NCBI GenBank assembly: GCA_016714085.1
Contig: JADJNW010000018.1
Location: 1 to 64,000 of the forward strand
Source of the DNA: Saprospiraceae bacterium
GTDB lineage: Bacteria; Bacteroidota; Bacteroidia; Chitinophagales; Saprospiraceae
Direction of reading: 5' to 3'
Length of the DNA: 64,000 nt
In this document: positions 42,602 through 50,827 of the stretch, in pieces
Position numbering within the stretch: the stretch's first letter is position 1
How the letters are laid out: each line of letters begins with the position of its first letter
Notes under the pieces: model-generated
Told to the model about the DNA's origin: nothing
Databases searched by the model: none
What the model saw: only the letters and a program-made list of their open reading frames with translations
Program-made: the position numbers and the translations under genes

Positions 42602-43606
42602 TTAAAAGCCTTGCACTCCGTTGACGGTAGTATATTTAAAACTCAGTTTTTTGTCAGGATAAATATATTTAAAAGCGGATTGGCACATCAGCGTTGCCTC
42701 GTGAAAGCCGCATAAAATCAATTTCAATTTTCCGGGATAAGTATTAATATCACCAATGGCATAAATACCTGGCACGTTGGTGCTGTAATCAAAGGTATTC
42801 ACGAGAATGCCATCCTTGTCTAATTCTAAGCCCCATTCCTGTAGTGGACCAAGCTTCGGCGCCATGCCAAATAACGGAACGAAATGATCGGTTGGTACGA
42901 TTATTTCTCCTTCCCGATCATGGAGAATGATTACTTCGTTGAGTTTTCCATTGCCTTGTAAACCAATAACTTGTGCTTCGGTAATTAATTTAATTTTTCC
43001 ATTGGCGCTCAGTTCCAGCACTTTTTCCACGCTATCTGGCGCACCACGGAAACCAGTTCTACGATGCACCAAATAAACTTCATCTGCAACATCGGCGAGA
43101 TAAATCGTCCAATCCAAAGCGCTATCGCCGCCACCGGCTACTACGACTCGCTTTTTGCGATACATCTCAGGATTTTTAATAAAATATTCTACGCCTTGAT
43201 CCTCAAAATGCTCGATATTATCAATCGGCGGCTTGCGGGGCTCAAAACTCCCCAAACCAGCAGCAATAGCAATTACTGGTGCGTTGATCTCTGTGCCTTT
43301 ATTGGTGGTAATTTTGAAGGAATTATCTTCCAAACGCTCTAATTTTTCAGCGCGTTCGCCCAATGTAAATCCTGGCTTGAACGGTTCGATTTGCGCCATC
43401 AATTTATTCACCAATTCTTCTGCCAAAATATGCGGATAACCTGGAATATCATATATCGGTTTTTTAGGATAAATTTCTGATAACTGCCCACCTGGCAGCG
43501 GCAAGGCATCTACGATGTGGCAATGCAATTTCAACAAACCTGCCTCAAATACAGTAAACAAGCCAACCGGACCTGCCCCAATAATCAAAATATCTGTTTT
43601 TATCAT
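42602..43606 (-). CDS. Ferredoxin/flavodoxin-NADP reductase (thioredoxin-reductase-like type)
   Basis: The protein has 334 residues from the ATG at 43604-43606 (MIKTDILIIGAGPVGLF); an upstream in-frame ATG at 43630 is less likely. Two nucleotide-binding sites are visible: FAD site GAGPVG near residue 10 and NADPH site VVVAGGGDSALDW near 155-167. The family motifs PGGQLSEIYPKKPIYDIPGYP and the C-terminal YAIGDINTYPGKLKLILCGFHEAT are present. The CxxC of thioredoxin reductase is absent, as in the YumC-type ferredoxin-NADP reductase. It supplies or takes up electrons via ferredoxin. It follows the cbb3 genes on the same strand but a repeat tract separates them. Confidence 0.9.
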   Translation of the reverse strand: MIKTDILIIGAGPVGLFTVFEAGLLKLHCHIVDALPLPGGQLSEIYPKKPIYDIPGYPHILAEELVNKLMAQIEPFKPGFTLGERAEKLERLEDNSFKITTNKGTEINAPVIAIAAGLGSFEPRKPPIDNIEHFEDQGVEYFIKNPEMYRKKRVVVAGGGDSALDWTIYLADVADEVYLVHRRTGFRGAPDSVEKVLELSANGKIKLITEAQVIGLQGNGKLNEVIILHDREGEIIVPTDHFVPLFGMAPKLGPLQEWGLELDKDGILVNTFDYSTNVPGIYAIGDINTYPGKLKLILCGFHEATLMCQSAFKYIYPDKKLSFKYTTVNGVQGF

Positions 43607-43619
43607 TTCTTTTAAAAAG

Positions 43620-43695
43620 ACGTTAGACAATAGATTTTAGATAATAGACTTTTTACAAGACAAAGGTCAATTATCAATGGTCAATATTCAATACC
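43620..43695. repeat. Word-repeat tract (TTAGACAATAGA / GTCAATTATCAAT)
   Basis: TAGACAA, TAGATTT, TAGATAA, TAGACTT words (7 bp) and then GTCAATTA, TCAATGG, TCAATAT words. It lies between the reductase and the safE-like gene. Confidence 0.5.
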
Positions 43696-44391
43696 TTAAT
43701 GGCACATTGGAATTTGATTCCAGTTTTCCCAGAAACGCATTTCCAAAGGCGCTGCAAAGTTAATACCTCTCAGGATAAAAAGTACAGCAAATGCAACCAA
43801 AAACGCTGGTAATAAACGTTTTATTCTGTTGCGTAATTTCAAGCCAATGAATTGCCCGCCAATAGCTGTAAGTAACATCAAAGGCATTGTACCCAAACCA
43901 AAAAGTGCCATGTACAAGCTCCCTTCAGCAATGCTGCTCATTGCTACTGCGCCAACCACCGCCATATACACCAAGCCACAAGGCAACAGTCCATTCAATG
44001 CTCCAATGAGAAACAACGTTTGAGGGTTATTTTGTTTTAAAAGATTTGCGAGATTCACCTTTACCCATTGATTCAAGCGCCAAAATGCTGGAATCGTGAG
44101 GATTTTATGCTCCACATTTATTGCAAAAAGCGCTACCAATAAAAGTAAAATTCCCAAACCAATCGAAAAATATGCCTGGATACCTGCAAGAAATAAACCT
44201 TTGCCAATCAATCCGATAAATATACCAATTAAGCTATAAGTAAATATTCGCCCCACATTATATAATATTATATTCGCAACGGCGATCCATTTATTTTGCC
44301 CTTGATATGGCAAAGCCAACGCAATTGGGCCGCACATACCCACACAGTGTAAACTACCTAATAAACCCGTGATGAATGCTGCCCAGAACAT
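43696..44391 (-). CDS. Sulfite exporter TauE/SafE-family protein of the cbb3 cluster
   Basis: The protein has 231 residues from the ATG at 44389-44391 (MFWAAFITGLLGSLHC); the longer frame upstream is made of word-repeat sequence and is not coding. Six or so membrane helices follow. The GSLHCVGMCGPIALA motif at the N-terminus and GLLPCGLVY near the middle are those of the COG2836 group found with cbb3 oxidase genes, thought to be involved in copper supply or assembly; the cysteine and methionine in HCVGMC suggest metal binding. It ends the cco gene row before the repeat tract. Confidence 0.85.
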   Translation of the reverse strand: MFWAAFITGLLGSLHCVGMCGPIALALPYQGQNKWIAVANIILYNVGRIFTYSLIGIFIGLIGKGLFLAGIQAYFSIGLGILLLLVALFAINVEHKILTIPAFWRLNQWVKVNLANLLKQNNPQTLFLIGALNGLLPCGLVYMAVVGAVAMSSIAEGSLYMALFGLGTMPLMLLTAIGGQFIGLKLRNRIKRLLPAFLVAFAVLFILRGINFAAPLEMRFWENWNQIPMCH

Positions 44392-44398
44392 ATTGCTT

Positions 44399-44471
44399 GG
44401 AATGTTGGAATAGTGGAGTTTTGGAATAATGATTGTGAACATTCCATTATTCCAAAATTCCAATTTTCCAG
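44399..44471. repeat. Word-repeat hairpin GGAATNNT between ccoH and safE-like gene
   Basis: Units GGAATGTT, GGAATAGT, GGAGTTTT, GGAATAAT, then the complementary CATTATTCC words. Perfect 13-bp arms at 44419-44431 and 44445-44457. The same word as at 12869-12916. Confidence 0.7.
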
Positions 44472-44906
44472 TTAAAGAATAATCGTTTCTTCTTTGTAAA
44501 AAGATTTTCCATCTGCCTGCCAGTCCACTTTTACTTTCCAAACCCCCTCCTTCAAATCTTTTATCGGGATTTCTTGCTTTTTTTCTGCGTCGAGCGTTAC
44601 TGCTACTTTGAAATCTTTATTACTATCCGAAGGACAAAAAAATAAGATATCGCCTTGAACAGCGCCCACTTCAGCAGGGAAATTTATGTAAACAGACTCT
44701 TTATCTCGTATAATTTTTACATCTTGTAATAAAGATTTACTATTTACTAATTTTACATAATGTTCCTGATATTTTAAATCATCCGCATAATAATGATCTG
44801 AAACCAAACTATTATCGTATTGCGTAGATTTGATCACTGCGGCGACCAACACGACTACAAAAATCCCGTAAAATAAGGCAAGGCCTGTACCCCAATTAAA
44901 TTTCAT
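44472..44906 (-). CDS. ccoH: FixH/CcoH family protein
   Basis: The 144-residue protein has an N-terminal membrane helix (residues 8-27) with a W-G-T-G start, then Y-Y-A-D-D-L-K-Y-Q near 39-47 and a beta-rich periplasmic part with V-D-W-x-A-D-G-K-S-F-Y near the end. This is the FixH family, needed for assembly or stability of cbb3 oxidase. In the row it follows ccoG, the normal order. The stop is directly followed by a repeat hairpin. Confidence 0.85.
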   Translation of the reverse strand: MKFNWGTGLALFYGIFVVVLVAAVIKSTQYDNSLVSDHYYADDLKYQEHYVKLVNSKSLLQDVKIIRDKESVYINFPAEVGAVQGDILFFCPSDSNKDFKVAVTLDAEKKQEIPIKDLKEGVWKVKVDWQADGKSFYKEETIIL

Positions 44907-44968
44907 AATTATTGTTCTTTATTATTTGGAAATAATATTTATGTAAAAATCTTTTCAACTCCTCGACT

Positions 44969-46459
44969 TTATTTGAAAGGACCAAGAAAATTCGTTTTTA
45001 TTTTATCCATCACCTTTCCGTTGGAAATTACTTCGATTTTTATTTCGGTTTTTCTATCCGTGAGTTTATTCTTGTCCATATCAATAAACAAAGCACCTTT
45101 AGCCACAGTTCCTGCTTTTGCAGTAGGCGGTTGACCGATCAAACGAATGCGCCCATCCGCATTTAAAATTCGGAATTCAATTGGTAAATCTTCTCCCGTT
45201 TTATTAATTACTTCATAATTATATAAATTACTAATATAGGTTTCATCCACTTCTTGATAAAGCTTGCCGGGTGTGCGCAGCATTAAAGCTTCCACCGGGT
45301 GGCGACTGGTAAGCAAAACAACATTCACGATCAAAAGTACCGTCAATACTGCGGTGTAGCCAATTACTCTTGGGGTGAAGAGCTTTTTACGCTTTTCTAT
45401 GATGCCATTATAACTATCATATCGTATCAGTCCGCGTGGTCGATCAATTTTATCCATTACCTCGTCGCAGGCGTCAATGCAAGCGGTGCAATTCACGCAT
45501 TCCAATTGCGTTCCTTCCCGAATATCAATTCCCGTTGGACAAACCTGTACGCAAAGTTTACAGTCGATACAATCGCCCAATTCTTGAAAACTGATTCCAT
45601 TTTCACTTGTTTCAATCGCTGTATCGGTTGCAGATGTAGCTACATTTTTTTGGATCGCAGAAATCGGATCTTTTTTCTTGTTTTTTTGAATTTTGCCACG
45701 AGGCTCGCCGCGAATAAAATCATAAGCAATGACAATCGAATTTTTATCCAACAAAACCCCTTGCAAACGCCCGTAGGGGCAAATGGTAGTACAGACCTGT
45801 TCACGTAAGTAAGAAAACACAAAATAAAATGCGAATGAGAACAAAATCATAGCGATAAATCCGCCCAAATGCAGTGAAATCGGCTCGGTAGCGATTTTTA
45901 TAACCTGATCTATACCAATGATATACGCCAAAAAAGTATTGGAAACCAGCACCGCGATGGCAAAAAAGATAGCTTGTTTTAACCCTTTTTTTAATAGTTT
46001 TTCACTCGTCCACGGTGCAGCGTTGAGTCTTCGTTGGGCATTGGCATCTCCTTCAATCCAATATTCGATTTTTCGGAAAACCATTTCCATAAAGATCGTC
46101 TGAGGGCAAACCCAGCCACAAAACAAACGTCCATAAACTACTGTAAAGAGAATGATGAACACCATAAAAGTGAGCATCGCCAATACGAATAAGTGAAAAT
46201 CCTGGGGCATGAACTGAATGCCAAATAGAATAAATTTGCGTTCCAAAACATTGAATAGCAGCAACGGCTCACCATTTACTTTGATAAATGGCACTCCAAA
46301 TAAAAACGCGAGCAGTACCCAGCTTAACCAAGTGCGCCAATTGGTGAATCTGCCCTTCGGTTTTTTGGGATAAATCCAGATACGTTTACCCTTTTCATCT
46401 ACCGTGGCAATTTTGTCACGAAAAGCTTCCTGATCCTGAATTGGGTGTGTGGTTTCCAT
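44969..46459 (-). CDS. ccoG: Cytochrome c oxidase accessory protein CcoG (FixG)
   Basis: The 496-residue protein has five or so membrane helices, an N-terminal membrane-ferredoxin-type domain with VCPQTIFMEMVFRKIEYWIEGD and CTTICPYGRLQGVLLD, two [4Fe-4S] motifs (CIDCKLCVQVCP, then CVNCTACIDACDEVMD), the FDRPRGLIRY-like DRPRGLIRYDSYNG segment and a C-terminal Ig-like periplasmic domain. CcoG reduces copper (Cu2+ to Cu+) for the cbb3 binuclear centre in bacteria studied. Complete and of normal length. Confidence 0.95.
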   Translation of the reverse strand: METTHPIQDQEAFRDKIATVDEKGKRIWIYPKKPKGRFTNWRTWLSWVLLAFLFGVPFIKVNGEPLLLFNVLERKFILFGIQFMPQDFHLFVLAMLTFMVFIILFTVVYGRLFCGWVCPQTIFMEMVFRKIEYWIEGDANAQRRLNAAPWTSEKLLKKGLKQAIFFAIAVLVSNTFLAYIIGIDQVIKIATEPISLHLGGFIAMILFSFAFYFVFSYLREQVCTTICPYGRLQGVLLDKNSIVIAYDFIRGEPRGKIQKNKKKDPISAIQKNVATSATDTAIETSENGISFQELGDCIDCKLCVQVCPTGIDIREGTQLECVNCTACIDACDEVMDKIDRPRGLIRYDSYNGIIEKRKKLFTPRVIGYTAVLTVLLIVNVVLLTSRHPVEALMLRTPGKLYQEVDETYISNLYNYEVINKTGEDLPIEFRILNADGRIRLIGQPPTAKAGTVAKGALFIDMDKNKLTDRKTEIKIEVISNGKVMDKIKTNFLGPFK

Positions 46460-46467
46460 TTTTTATT

Positions 46468-46542
46468 TGTTGAAAGGTTGAAAAGTTGATGGGCTGATTT
46501 GATCAGAAGAAATTCAACGATTCAACTCATCAACCTCTCAAC
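46468..46542. repeat. Word-repeat inverted pair (GTTGAAAG / CTCTCAAC) between ccoP and ccoG
   Basis: GTTGAAAGGTTGAAAAGTTGATG on the left and the complementary TCAACTCATCAACCTCTCAAC on the right, an imperfect hairpin of 7-8 bp words. Confidence 0.6.
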
Positions 46543-46547
46543 TAAAA

Positions 46548-47474
46548 TTATTTCATTCCAATGGCGTCCGTCTTAGTCGTATCTGCTTGCGTCTCCATTT
46601 TGACACCTTCGGGCGCTTTAGGATTTGGCGGATTTGTACCTTGTAAAGTCAGGATAAAGCTGGCTACGCGCTGCATATCTGCTGGGCGCAATTGTGATTG
46701 CCATGAAATCATCCCTTTTTCTGGCACACCATATTTGATTGTTTTGAAAATATCCTTGATGGTACCGCCGTGAATCCAATATTCGTCGGTCATATTCGGA
46801 CCAACACCACCTTCACCAGCAGGACCATGACAAACGATACAGTTTGCATCCCAAAGCGTTTTACCCAAAGCAAGAGATTGCTCATCGACTAAGGCTTCTA
46901 CAGTAGTTTCATCGACCTGGTTAGCTTGGCGCGCTAAGAAAGCCTGCACGGCTTCTTCTGCTTTTTTCACTTCTATTTCATATTCCTCTTTAGAACTTGG
47001 GCCTGCGCCAGTCAGATGATAATAAGTCAAATAAACCACAGAAAATATTACTGTAATAATGAACAAAGCCGTCCACCAGGGCGGGAGACTGTTGTCTAAT
47101 TCGCGGATACCGTCGTATTCATGTTCAAAGAGAATATCTTTCTCCTTTTCAATCGGCACTACATTTGTCCAGCGTTTGTACAAGCGTTGCCAGAAGTTTT
47201 GCTGTGGCTTTTTCACTTCCTGGAGGTAAGCTTCCAAACCTTGCTCTTGGTAAATTTTGATTTGCTGCACCTTTACCATCATATTGAGCAAATGAGTTAA
47301 TGCAAGTAATGCACCCAATATGACAACCCCCGCTACGATGAGCAACACAGTTGAAAAACCGCGCTCATAAAAATAAGGATCGGTTGCGGGAGTAGTTTCT
47401 TGTGCATAGGCAGTGATCGCCACCAGTAGCAGACCAATCGTTAAACCAAAATATTTTAGAACATTATTTTTCAT
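46548..47474 (-). CDS. ccoP: cbb3 oxidase subunit CcoP, single-heme form
   Basis: The protein has 308 residues from the ATG at 47472-47474 (MKNNVLKYF). It has a hydrophobic N-terminal helix, a second helix near 42-60, a third near 133-151 and one c-type heme domain: CIVCH at 212-216 with the axial Met at about 255 (EKGMISW). Proteobacterial CcoP carries two CxxCH motifs; only one is present here, as in several Bacteroidota enzymes. The Bacteroidota form has an additional N-terminal segment. It starts 11 bp inside the ccoQ reading frame, suggesting translational coupling. Confidence 0.9.
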   Translation of the reverse strand: MKNNVLKYFGLTIGLLLVAITAYAQETTPATDPYFYERGFSTVLLIVAGVVILGALLALTHLLNMMVKVQQIKIYQEQGLEAYLQEVKKPQQNFWQRLYKRWTNVVPIEKEKDILFEHEYDGIRELDNSLPPWWTALFIITVIFSVVYLTYYHLTGAGPSSKEEYEIEVKKAEEAVQAFLARQANQVDETTVEALVDEQSLALGKTLWDANCIVCHGPAGEGGVGPNMTDEYWIHGGTIKDIFKTIKYGVPEKGMISWQSQLRPADMQRVASFILTLQGTNPPNPKAPEGVKMETQADTTKTDAIGMK

Positions 47475-47661
47475 AGTTGTTTTTCGTTTCAAGGTTAACA
47501 GGATTAGAATCTTCCAGTGGCAGATGCGCCATTTTATCAACATAAGCTTTATTGCGACCAAGAATAACAATGATGCTGACCAGGAATACCACAAAAAATG
47601 TGACCAGTGCAAACATTGCCATCCAGTTGATATTATTGCCTTCTAAGAGATATTTATACAT
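47464..47661 (-). CDS. ccoQ: CcoQ-like small subunit
   Basis: A 65-residue protein with one membrane helix (about 14-35: MAMFALVTFFVVFLVSIIVI split by ALVTFFVVF) and a charged, cytoplasmic tail with K-M-A-H-L-P-L-E-D. It is the position and type of the FixQ/CcoQ subunit, between ccoNO and ccoP. The reading frame overlaps the start of ccoP by 11 bp. The name rests mostly on place, size and topology. Confidence 0.8.
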   Translation of the reverse strand: MYKYLLEGNNINWMAMFALVTFFVVFLVSIIVILGRNKAYVDKMAHLPLEDSNPVNLETKNNYEK

Positions 47662-47677
47662 GATTTTTGATTTATGC

Positions 47678-47732
47678 TATCGGTTAACGGTTATCGGGGA
47701 TTATGACTTTTCCTGAACACCGTTAACCGATA
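47678..47732. repeat. Word-repeat hairpin (ATCGGTTAACGG) between ccoNO and ccoQ
   Basis: Perfect 13-bp arms TATCGGTTAACGG (47678-47690) and CCGTTAACCGATA (47720-47732). Lies within the operon, where a terminator would stop downstream transcription. Confidence 0.7.
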
Positions 47733-47738
47733 ACCTTT

Positions 47739-49871
47739 TTACTGATTCGCCTGTGGCTTTGGTTTAATATCTGTTCCCAAGCGTTGCAAGTACGCAATGA
47801 GTGCAATGATTTCCTTTCGTTCCAAACCTTCCTGCTCGATTTTATCTTTTCGCAAATTGCCAGCGATAATCTCCGCTTGCGCTTTCAGGTCGTCCAATGC
47901 AATTTGTTCATAACCATCGCCATAAGGCGTGCCTAAAACCTTCAGTGTCTTGATTTTAGCAACTGTTTGCGAAGTATTCAAATCATGCTTTAACAACCAA
48001 GGATATGCAGGCATGATCGAACCAGGTGACATACTCGTTGGATCAAGCATATGATTGTAATGCCAACTATCAGGATATTTGCCACCCTGGCGGTGCAAGT
48101 CTGGACCTGTTCGCTTAGAACCCCAAAGGAATGGGCGGTCGTAGATAAATTCACCCGATTTAGAATATTCGCCATAGCGCTCCGTTTCTGAACGGAATGG
48201 TCGAACCATCTGTGAGTGACAACCCAAGCAACCCTCGCGGATGTAAATGTCGCGGCCTTCGAGCTCAAGCGGGGTATAAGGTGTTACTGCTTCGATTTTA
48301 GGTACATTTTTATCAATCATTACCATCGGGAAAATCTCTACAATACCACCGATAAGAATCAAAATAGCGCTGGCAATCAACATTTGTATCGGGCGACGCT
48401 CGATCCATTTATGCCAATATTCGCCTTTGTGATCTACTGCTACTTCGCGTGCAGGCGCTTCGGCAGCTTCGTATGCTACAAAAGATCCACTTTTCGCCGT
48501 TTTCCAAAGATTATAAACCATTATAAACACCCCGACTAGGTACATTGCTCCACCCAATGCACGAAGGGCATACATCGGAATGAGTTGCGTGACGGTTTCG
48601 AGGAAATTACCATATTGTAAGAATCCATCTGGCGTGAATTGTTTCCACATCAAAGCTTGCGTCCAGCCGGCCCAGTATAATGGAATTGCATAGAATAAAA
48701 TTCCCAGCGTACCAATCCAGAAGTGGTTATTGGCAAGTTTAGTAGAATAAATATTGGTATTGTACATTTTAGGAATCAACCAATAGAGTACTCCAAAGGT
48801 CAGGAAACCATTCCAACCCAAGGCGCCTACATGCACGTGGCCAATCGTCCAGTCCGTAAAGTGACTGATGGCGTTCACCGATTTCACAGAAAGCATAGGG
48901 CCTTCAAAAGTAGCCATGCCATAAGCAGTAACAGCAACAACCAAGAATTTCAAAACGGGGTCTTGGCGAACTCGATCCCAAGCGCCACGCAGCGTCAACA
49001 AACCATTCAGCATACCACCCCAGGATGGCGCGATCAGCATTATGGAGAATACAGTACCCAATGACTGTGCCCAATCTGGCAAGGAAGTATATAACAAGTG
49101 GTGCGGCCCTGCCCAGATATAAATGAAAATTAAAGCCCAAAAGTGAATAATGGATAATTTATAAGAATACACCGGGCGGTTGGCTGCTTTTGGCAAGAAA
49201 TAATACATCAAACCCAGATACGGCGTAGTGAGGAAAAATGCCACCGCGTTGTGACCGTACCACCATTGTACCAAAGCATCCTGCACGCCTGCAAACACAC
49301 CATAACTTTTCCACATATTTACTGGTAGCTCCAGGTTATTGCCAATATGCAATACCGTCACCGTGATCCAGGTTGCGATATAAAACCAGATTGCTACATA
49401 AAGGTGGCTTTCGCGTCGCTTTAAAATGGTACCAAACATATTGATACCAAATGCAACCCAAACAACCGCAATGGCAATATCAATAGGCCATTCCAGTTCA
49501 GCGTATTCATGCGCGCTGGTAATGCCTAAAGGTAGCGTTACCGCTGCGGCCAGAATAATTGTCTGCCAACCCCAGAAATGGAATTCACTCAGGAATTTGC
49601 TGTACATCGGCGTTTTTAATAGCCGCTGTAACGAATAGTAAACGCCCATAAAAATACCATTGCCCACAAATGCAAAAATCACCGCATTTGTGTGTAATGG
49701 GCGGATTCGTCCAAAAGTCGTGAAAGGCAGGTCAAAATTGAGTGCAGGGAATACTAATTGCAATGCAATTAATAATCCCACCAACATCCCAATGACACCA
49801 AACGCGACGGACGCAATAGCGAATTTGCGTACAATTGCATTATCGTAGTTGAATTGCTCGATTTGTGCCAT
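47739..49871 (-). CDS. ccoNO: Fused cbb3 oxidase subunits CcoN and CcoO
   Basis: The 710-residue protein joins the catalytic subunit and the cytochrome c subunit in one chain. Residues 1-465 are CcoN with about 12 membrane helices and the heme/CuB histidines H60, H207 (YGHNAV), H257/H258 (GPHHLLY), H345 and H347 (GHVHVG). Residues 495-700 are CcoO with one helix (about 494-513) and heme motif CLGCH at 548-552, then Met-rich stretches (TSMSPGSIMPAYPW) that ligate the heme. The N/O fusion is a known Bacteroidota trait. It reduces O2 to water with high affinity. Overlaps the ccoS stop by one base. Confidence 0.96.
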   Translation of the reverse strand: MAQIEQFNYDNAIVRKFAIASVAFGVIGMLVGLLIALQLVFPALNFDLPFTTFGRIRPLHTNAVIFAFVGNGIFMGVYYSLQRLLKTPMYSKFLSEFHFWGWQTIILAAAVTLPLGITSAHEYAELEWPIDIAIAVVWVAFGINMFGTILKRRESHLYVAIWFYIATWITVTVLHIGNNLELPVNMWKSYGVFAGVQDALVQWWYGHNAVAFFLTTPYLGLMYYFLPKAANRPVYSYKLSIIHFWALIFIYIWAGPHHLLYTSLPDWAQSLGTVFSIMLIAPSWGGMLNGLLTLRGAWDRVRQDPVLKFLVVAVTAYGMATFEGPMLSVKSVNAISHFTDWTIGHVHVGALGWNGFLTFGVLYWLIPKMYNTNIYSTKLANNHFWIGTLGILFYAIPLYWAGWTQALMWKQFTPDGFLQYGNFLETVTQLIPMYALRALGGAMYLVGVFIMVYNLWKTAKSGSFVAYEAAEAPAREVAVDHKGEYWHKWIERRPIQMLIASAILILIGGIVEIFPMVMIDKNVPKIEAVTPYTPLELEGRDIYIREGCLGCHSQMVRPFRSETERYGEYSKSGEFIYDRPFLWGSKRTGPDLHRQGGKYPDSWHYNHMLDPTSMSPGSIMPAYPWLLKHDLNTSQTVAKIKTLKVLGTPYGDGYEQIALDDLKAQAEIIAGNLRKDKIEQEGLERKEIIALIAYLQRLGTDIKPKPQANQ

Positions 49872-50035
49872 TACTCAGATTTTTTTGTTTCTGTTTGTTT
49901 ATCATCGAATAGGATTCTTACCGAAGGCGTGTAATCGTCGTCGTATTGGCCGCTGCGCACTGCCCACAGGAAAGCTGCCAGAAACCCCAAAGCGACTACC
50001 AGACTGACGAGAATGAGTAAAAAAATGACTTTCAT
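49871..50035 (-). CDS. ccoS: cbb3 oxidase assembly protein CcoS
   Basis: A 54-residue frame from the ATG at 50033-50035. It has one N-terminal membrane helix (VIFLLILVSLVVALGFLA) followed by AAFLWAVRSGQYDDDYTP, the signature of CcoS (a single helix then W-A-x-x-x-G-Q-Y-D-D). Its stop TAA shares a base with the ATG of ccoNO (TAATG). CcoS is needed to insert heme and copper into the oxidase. It is the first gene of the cco row here; the copper ATPase gene ccoI/fixI, which often precedes ccoS, is not beside it. Confidence 0.88.
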   Translation of the reverse strand: MKVIFLLILVSLVVALGFLAAFLWAVRSGQYDDDYTPSVRILFDDKQTETKKSE

Positions 50036-50043
50036 GGTCAAAA

Positions 50044-50134
50044 AGGTTTAGCGGCTTAAAGGCTTATGGCTTATAGGGTAAATTACTTTTGTTATATCCC
50101 TTTATGCCGCTATGCCCAATGCCTTTGTGCCAAA
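50044..50134. repeat. Word-repeat tract (GGCTTATGG / TATGCCGC) upstream of ccoS
   Basis: GGCTTAAA, GGCTTATG, GCTTATAGGG words, a TTATATCCC centre, then TTATGCCGC, TATGCCCA, ATGCCTTTG words. It lies in the leader of the cco operon. Confidence 0.5.
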
Positions 50135-50200
50135 TGATTCAATTTTTCTGCAAGGTAGGCTTAGTGTAAAGTGTACCGAATGAGCAAAATCAGATGAGGA

Positions 50201-50216
50201 AGTGATTTTTGTCACT
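50201..50216. promoter_or_regulatory. CRP/FNR-type palindrome upstream of the cco operon
   Basis: AGTGA, six bases, TCACT is a perfect 5+6+5 palindrome with the GTGA-N6-TCAC core of CRP/FNR-family sites, 166 bp upstream of ccoS. An oxygen-responsive regulator would make sense for a high-affinity oxidase. Other parts of the 301-bp gap before ccoS hold only repeat words. No clear TAnnTTTG promoter was seen on the minus strand. Confidence 0.4.
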
Positions 50217-50336
50217 GAAATGTCAGAGAAAGAAAGTTTATATGAACAGAAAGAAAACGATCGTTATTACATCGTTATGATGTTGATTTGATAAAATATT
50301 TATAATATTATAATAATTTTTTAAAAGGCGGATTTA

Positions 50337-50711
50337 TTACTTTTTTGCAGCAATTGCTTCTATTTCAATCAAAAACCCATAATGTAAATCTTTCACAGGT
50401 ACGATAGCGCGCGCTGGCTTATGCGATCCAAAAAATTCTGTATAAACTTTATTTACCTGATCCCATAATGAAATATCAGCAATATAAACCGTCACTTTTA
50501 GCACCTGATCCAAATCGCTACCAGCAGCTTCTACGATGGCTTTTACATTTTCTAAAGTTTGTAATGTTTGTTCCTCGATCGTACCGAGTACTTTCTCCCG
50601 ATTGGGCTTGATCGGCAATTGCCCGGCGACGAAAATCAGACCATTCCATTCAGTGGCTTGTGAATAATGCCCGGCGGGTAGCGGCGCATTTAGCGTTTCG
50701 ATGATTCTCAT
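50337..50711 (-). CDS. RidA family protein (reactive enamine/imine deaminase)
   Basis: The 124-residue protein has the RidA (YjgF/YER057c/UK114) features: A-P-x-P-A-G-H-Y-S-Q-A near 8-17, G-L-I-F-V-A-G-Q-L-P, E-Q-T-L-Q-T-L-E-N-V-K-A, the conserved arginine in PARAIVPV (about R101) and the closing I-E-I-E-A-I-A with the conserved Glu. RidA hydrolyses 2-aminoacrylate and related reactive enamines. The start MRIIETLNAP is clear. It is on the minus strand, divergent from the TolB-amidohydrolase gene and just upstream of the cco leader. Confidence 0.92.
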   Translation of the reverse strand: MRIIETLNAPLPAGHYSQATEWNGLIFVAGQLPIKPNREKVLGTIEEQTLQTLENVKAIVEAAGSDLDQVLKVTVYIADISLWDQVNKVYTEFFGSHKPARAIVPVKDLHYGFLIEIEAIAAKK

Positions 50712-50827
50712 TTTTGAATAAGATTATTGAAGCCCCAATTTCGGGGAAACTTTCGATTTCATTGCTTTGTCGGCAATTTTTTTCTTAGTTTTATCGGCAA
50801 AAGTGGATCATTTTTTAATCACCCAAA

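Noticed and set aside
43697..44541. Longer start for the safE-like gene, upstream of 44391
   Set aside because: The extra 50 residues are a translation of the GGAATNNT repeat and the end of ccoH; the membrane protein starts naturally at 44391.
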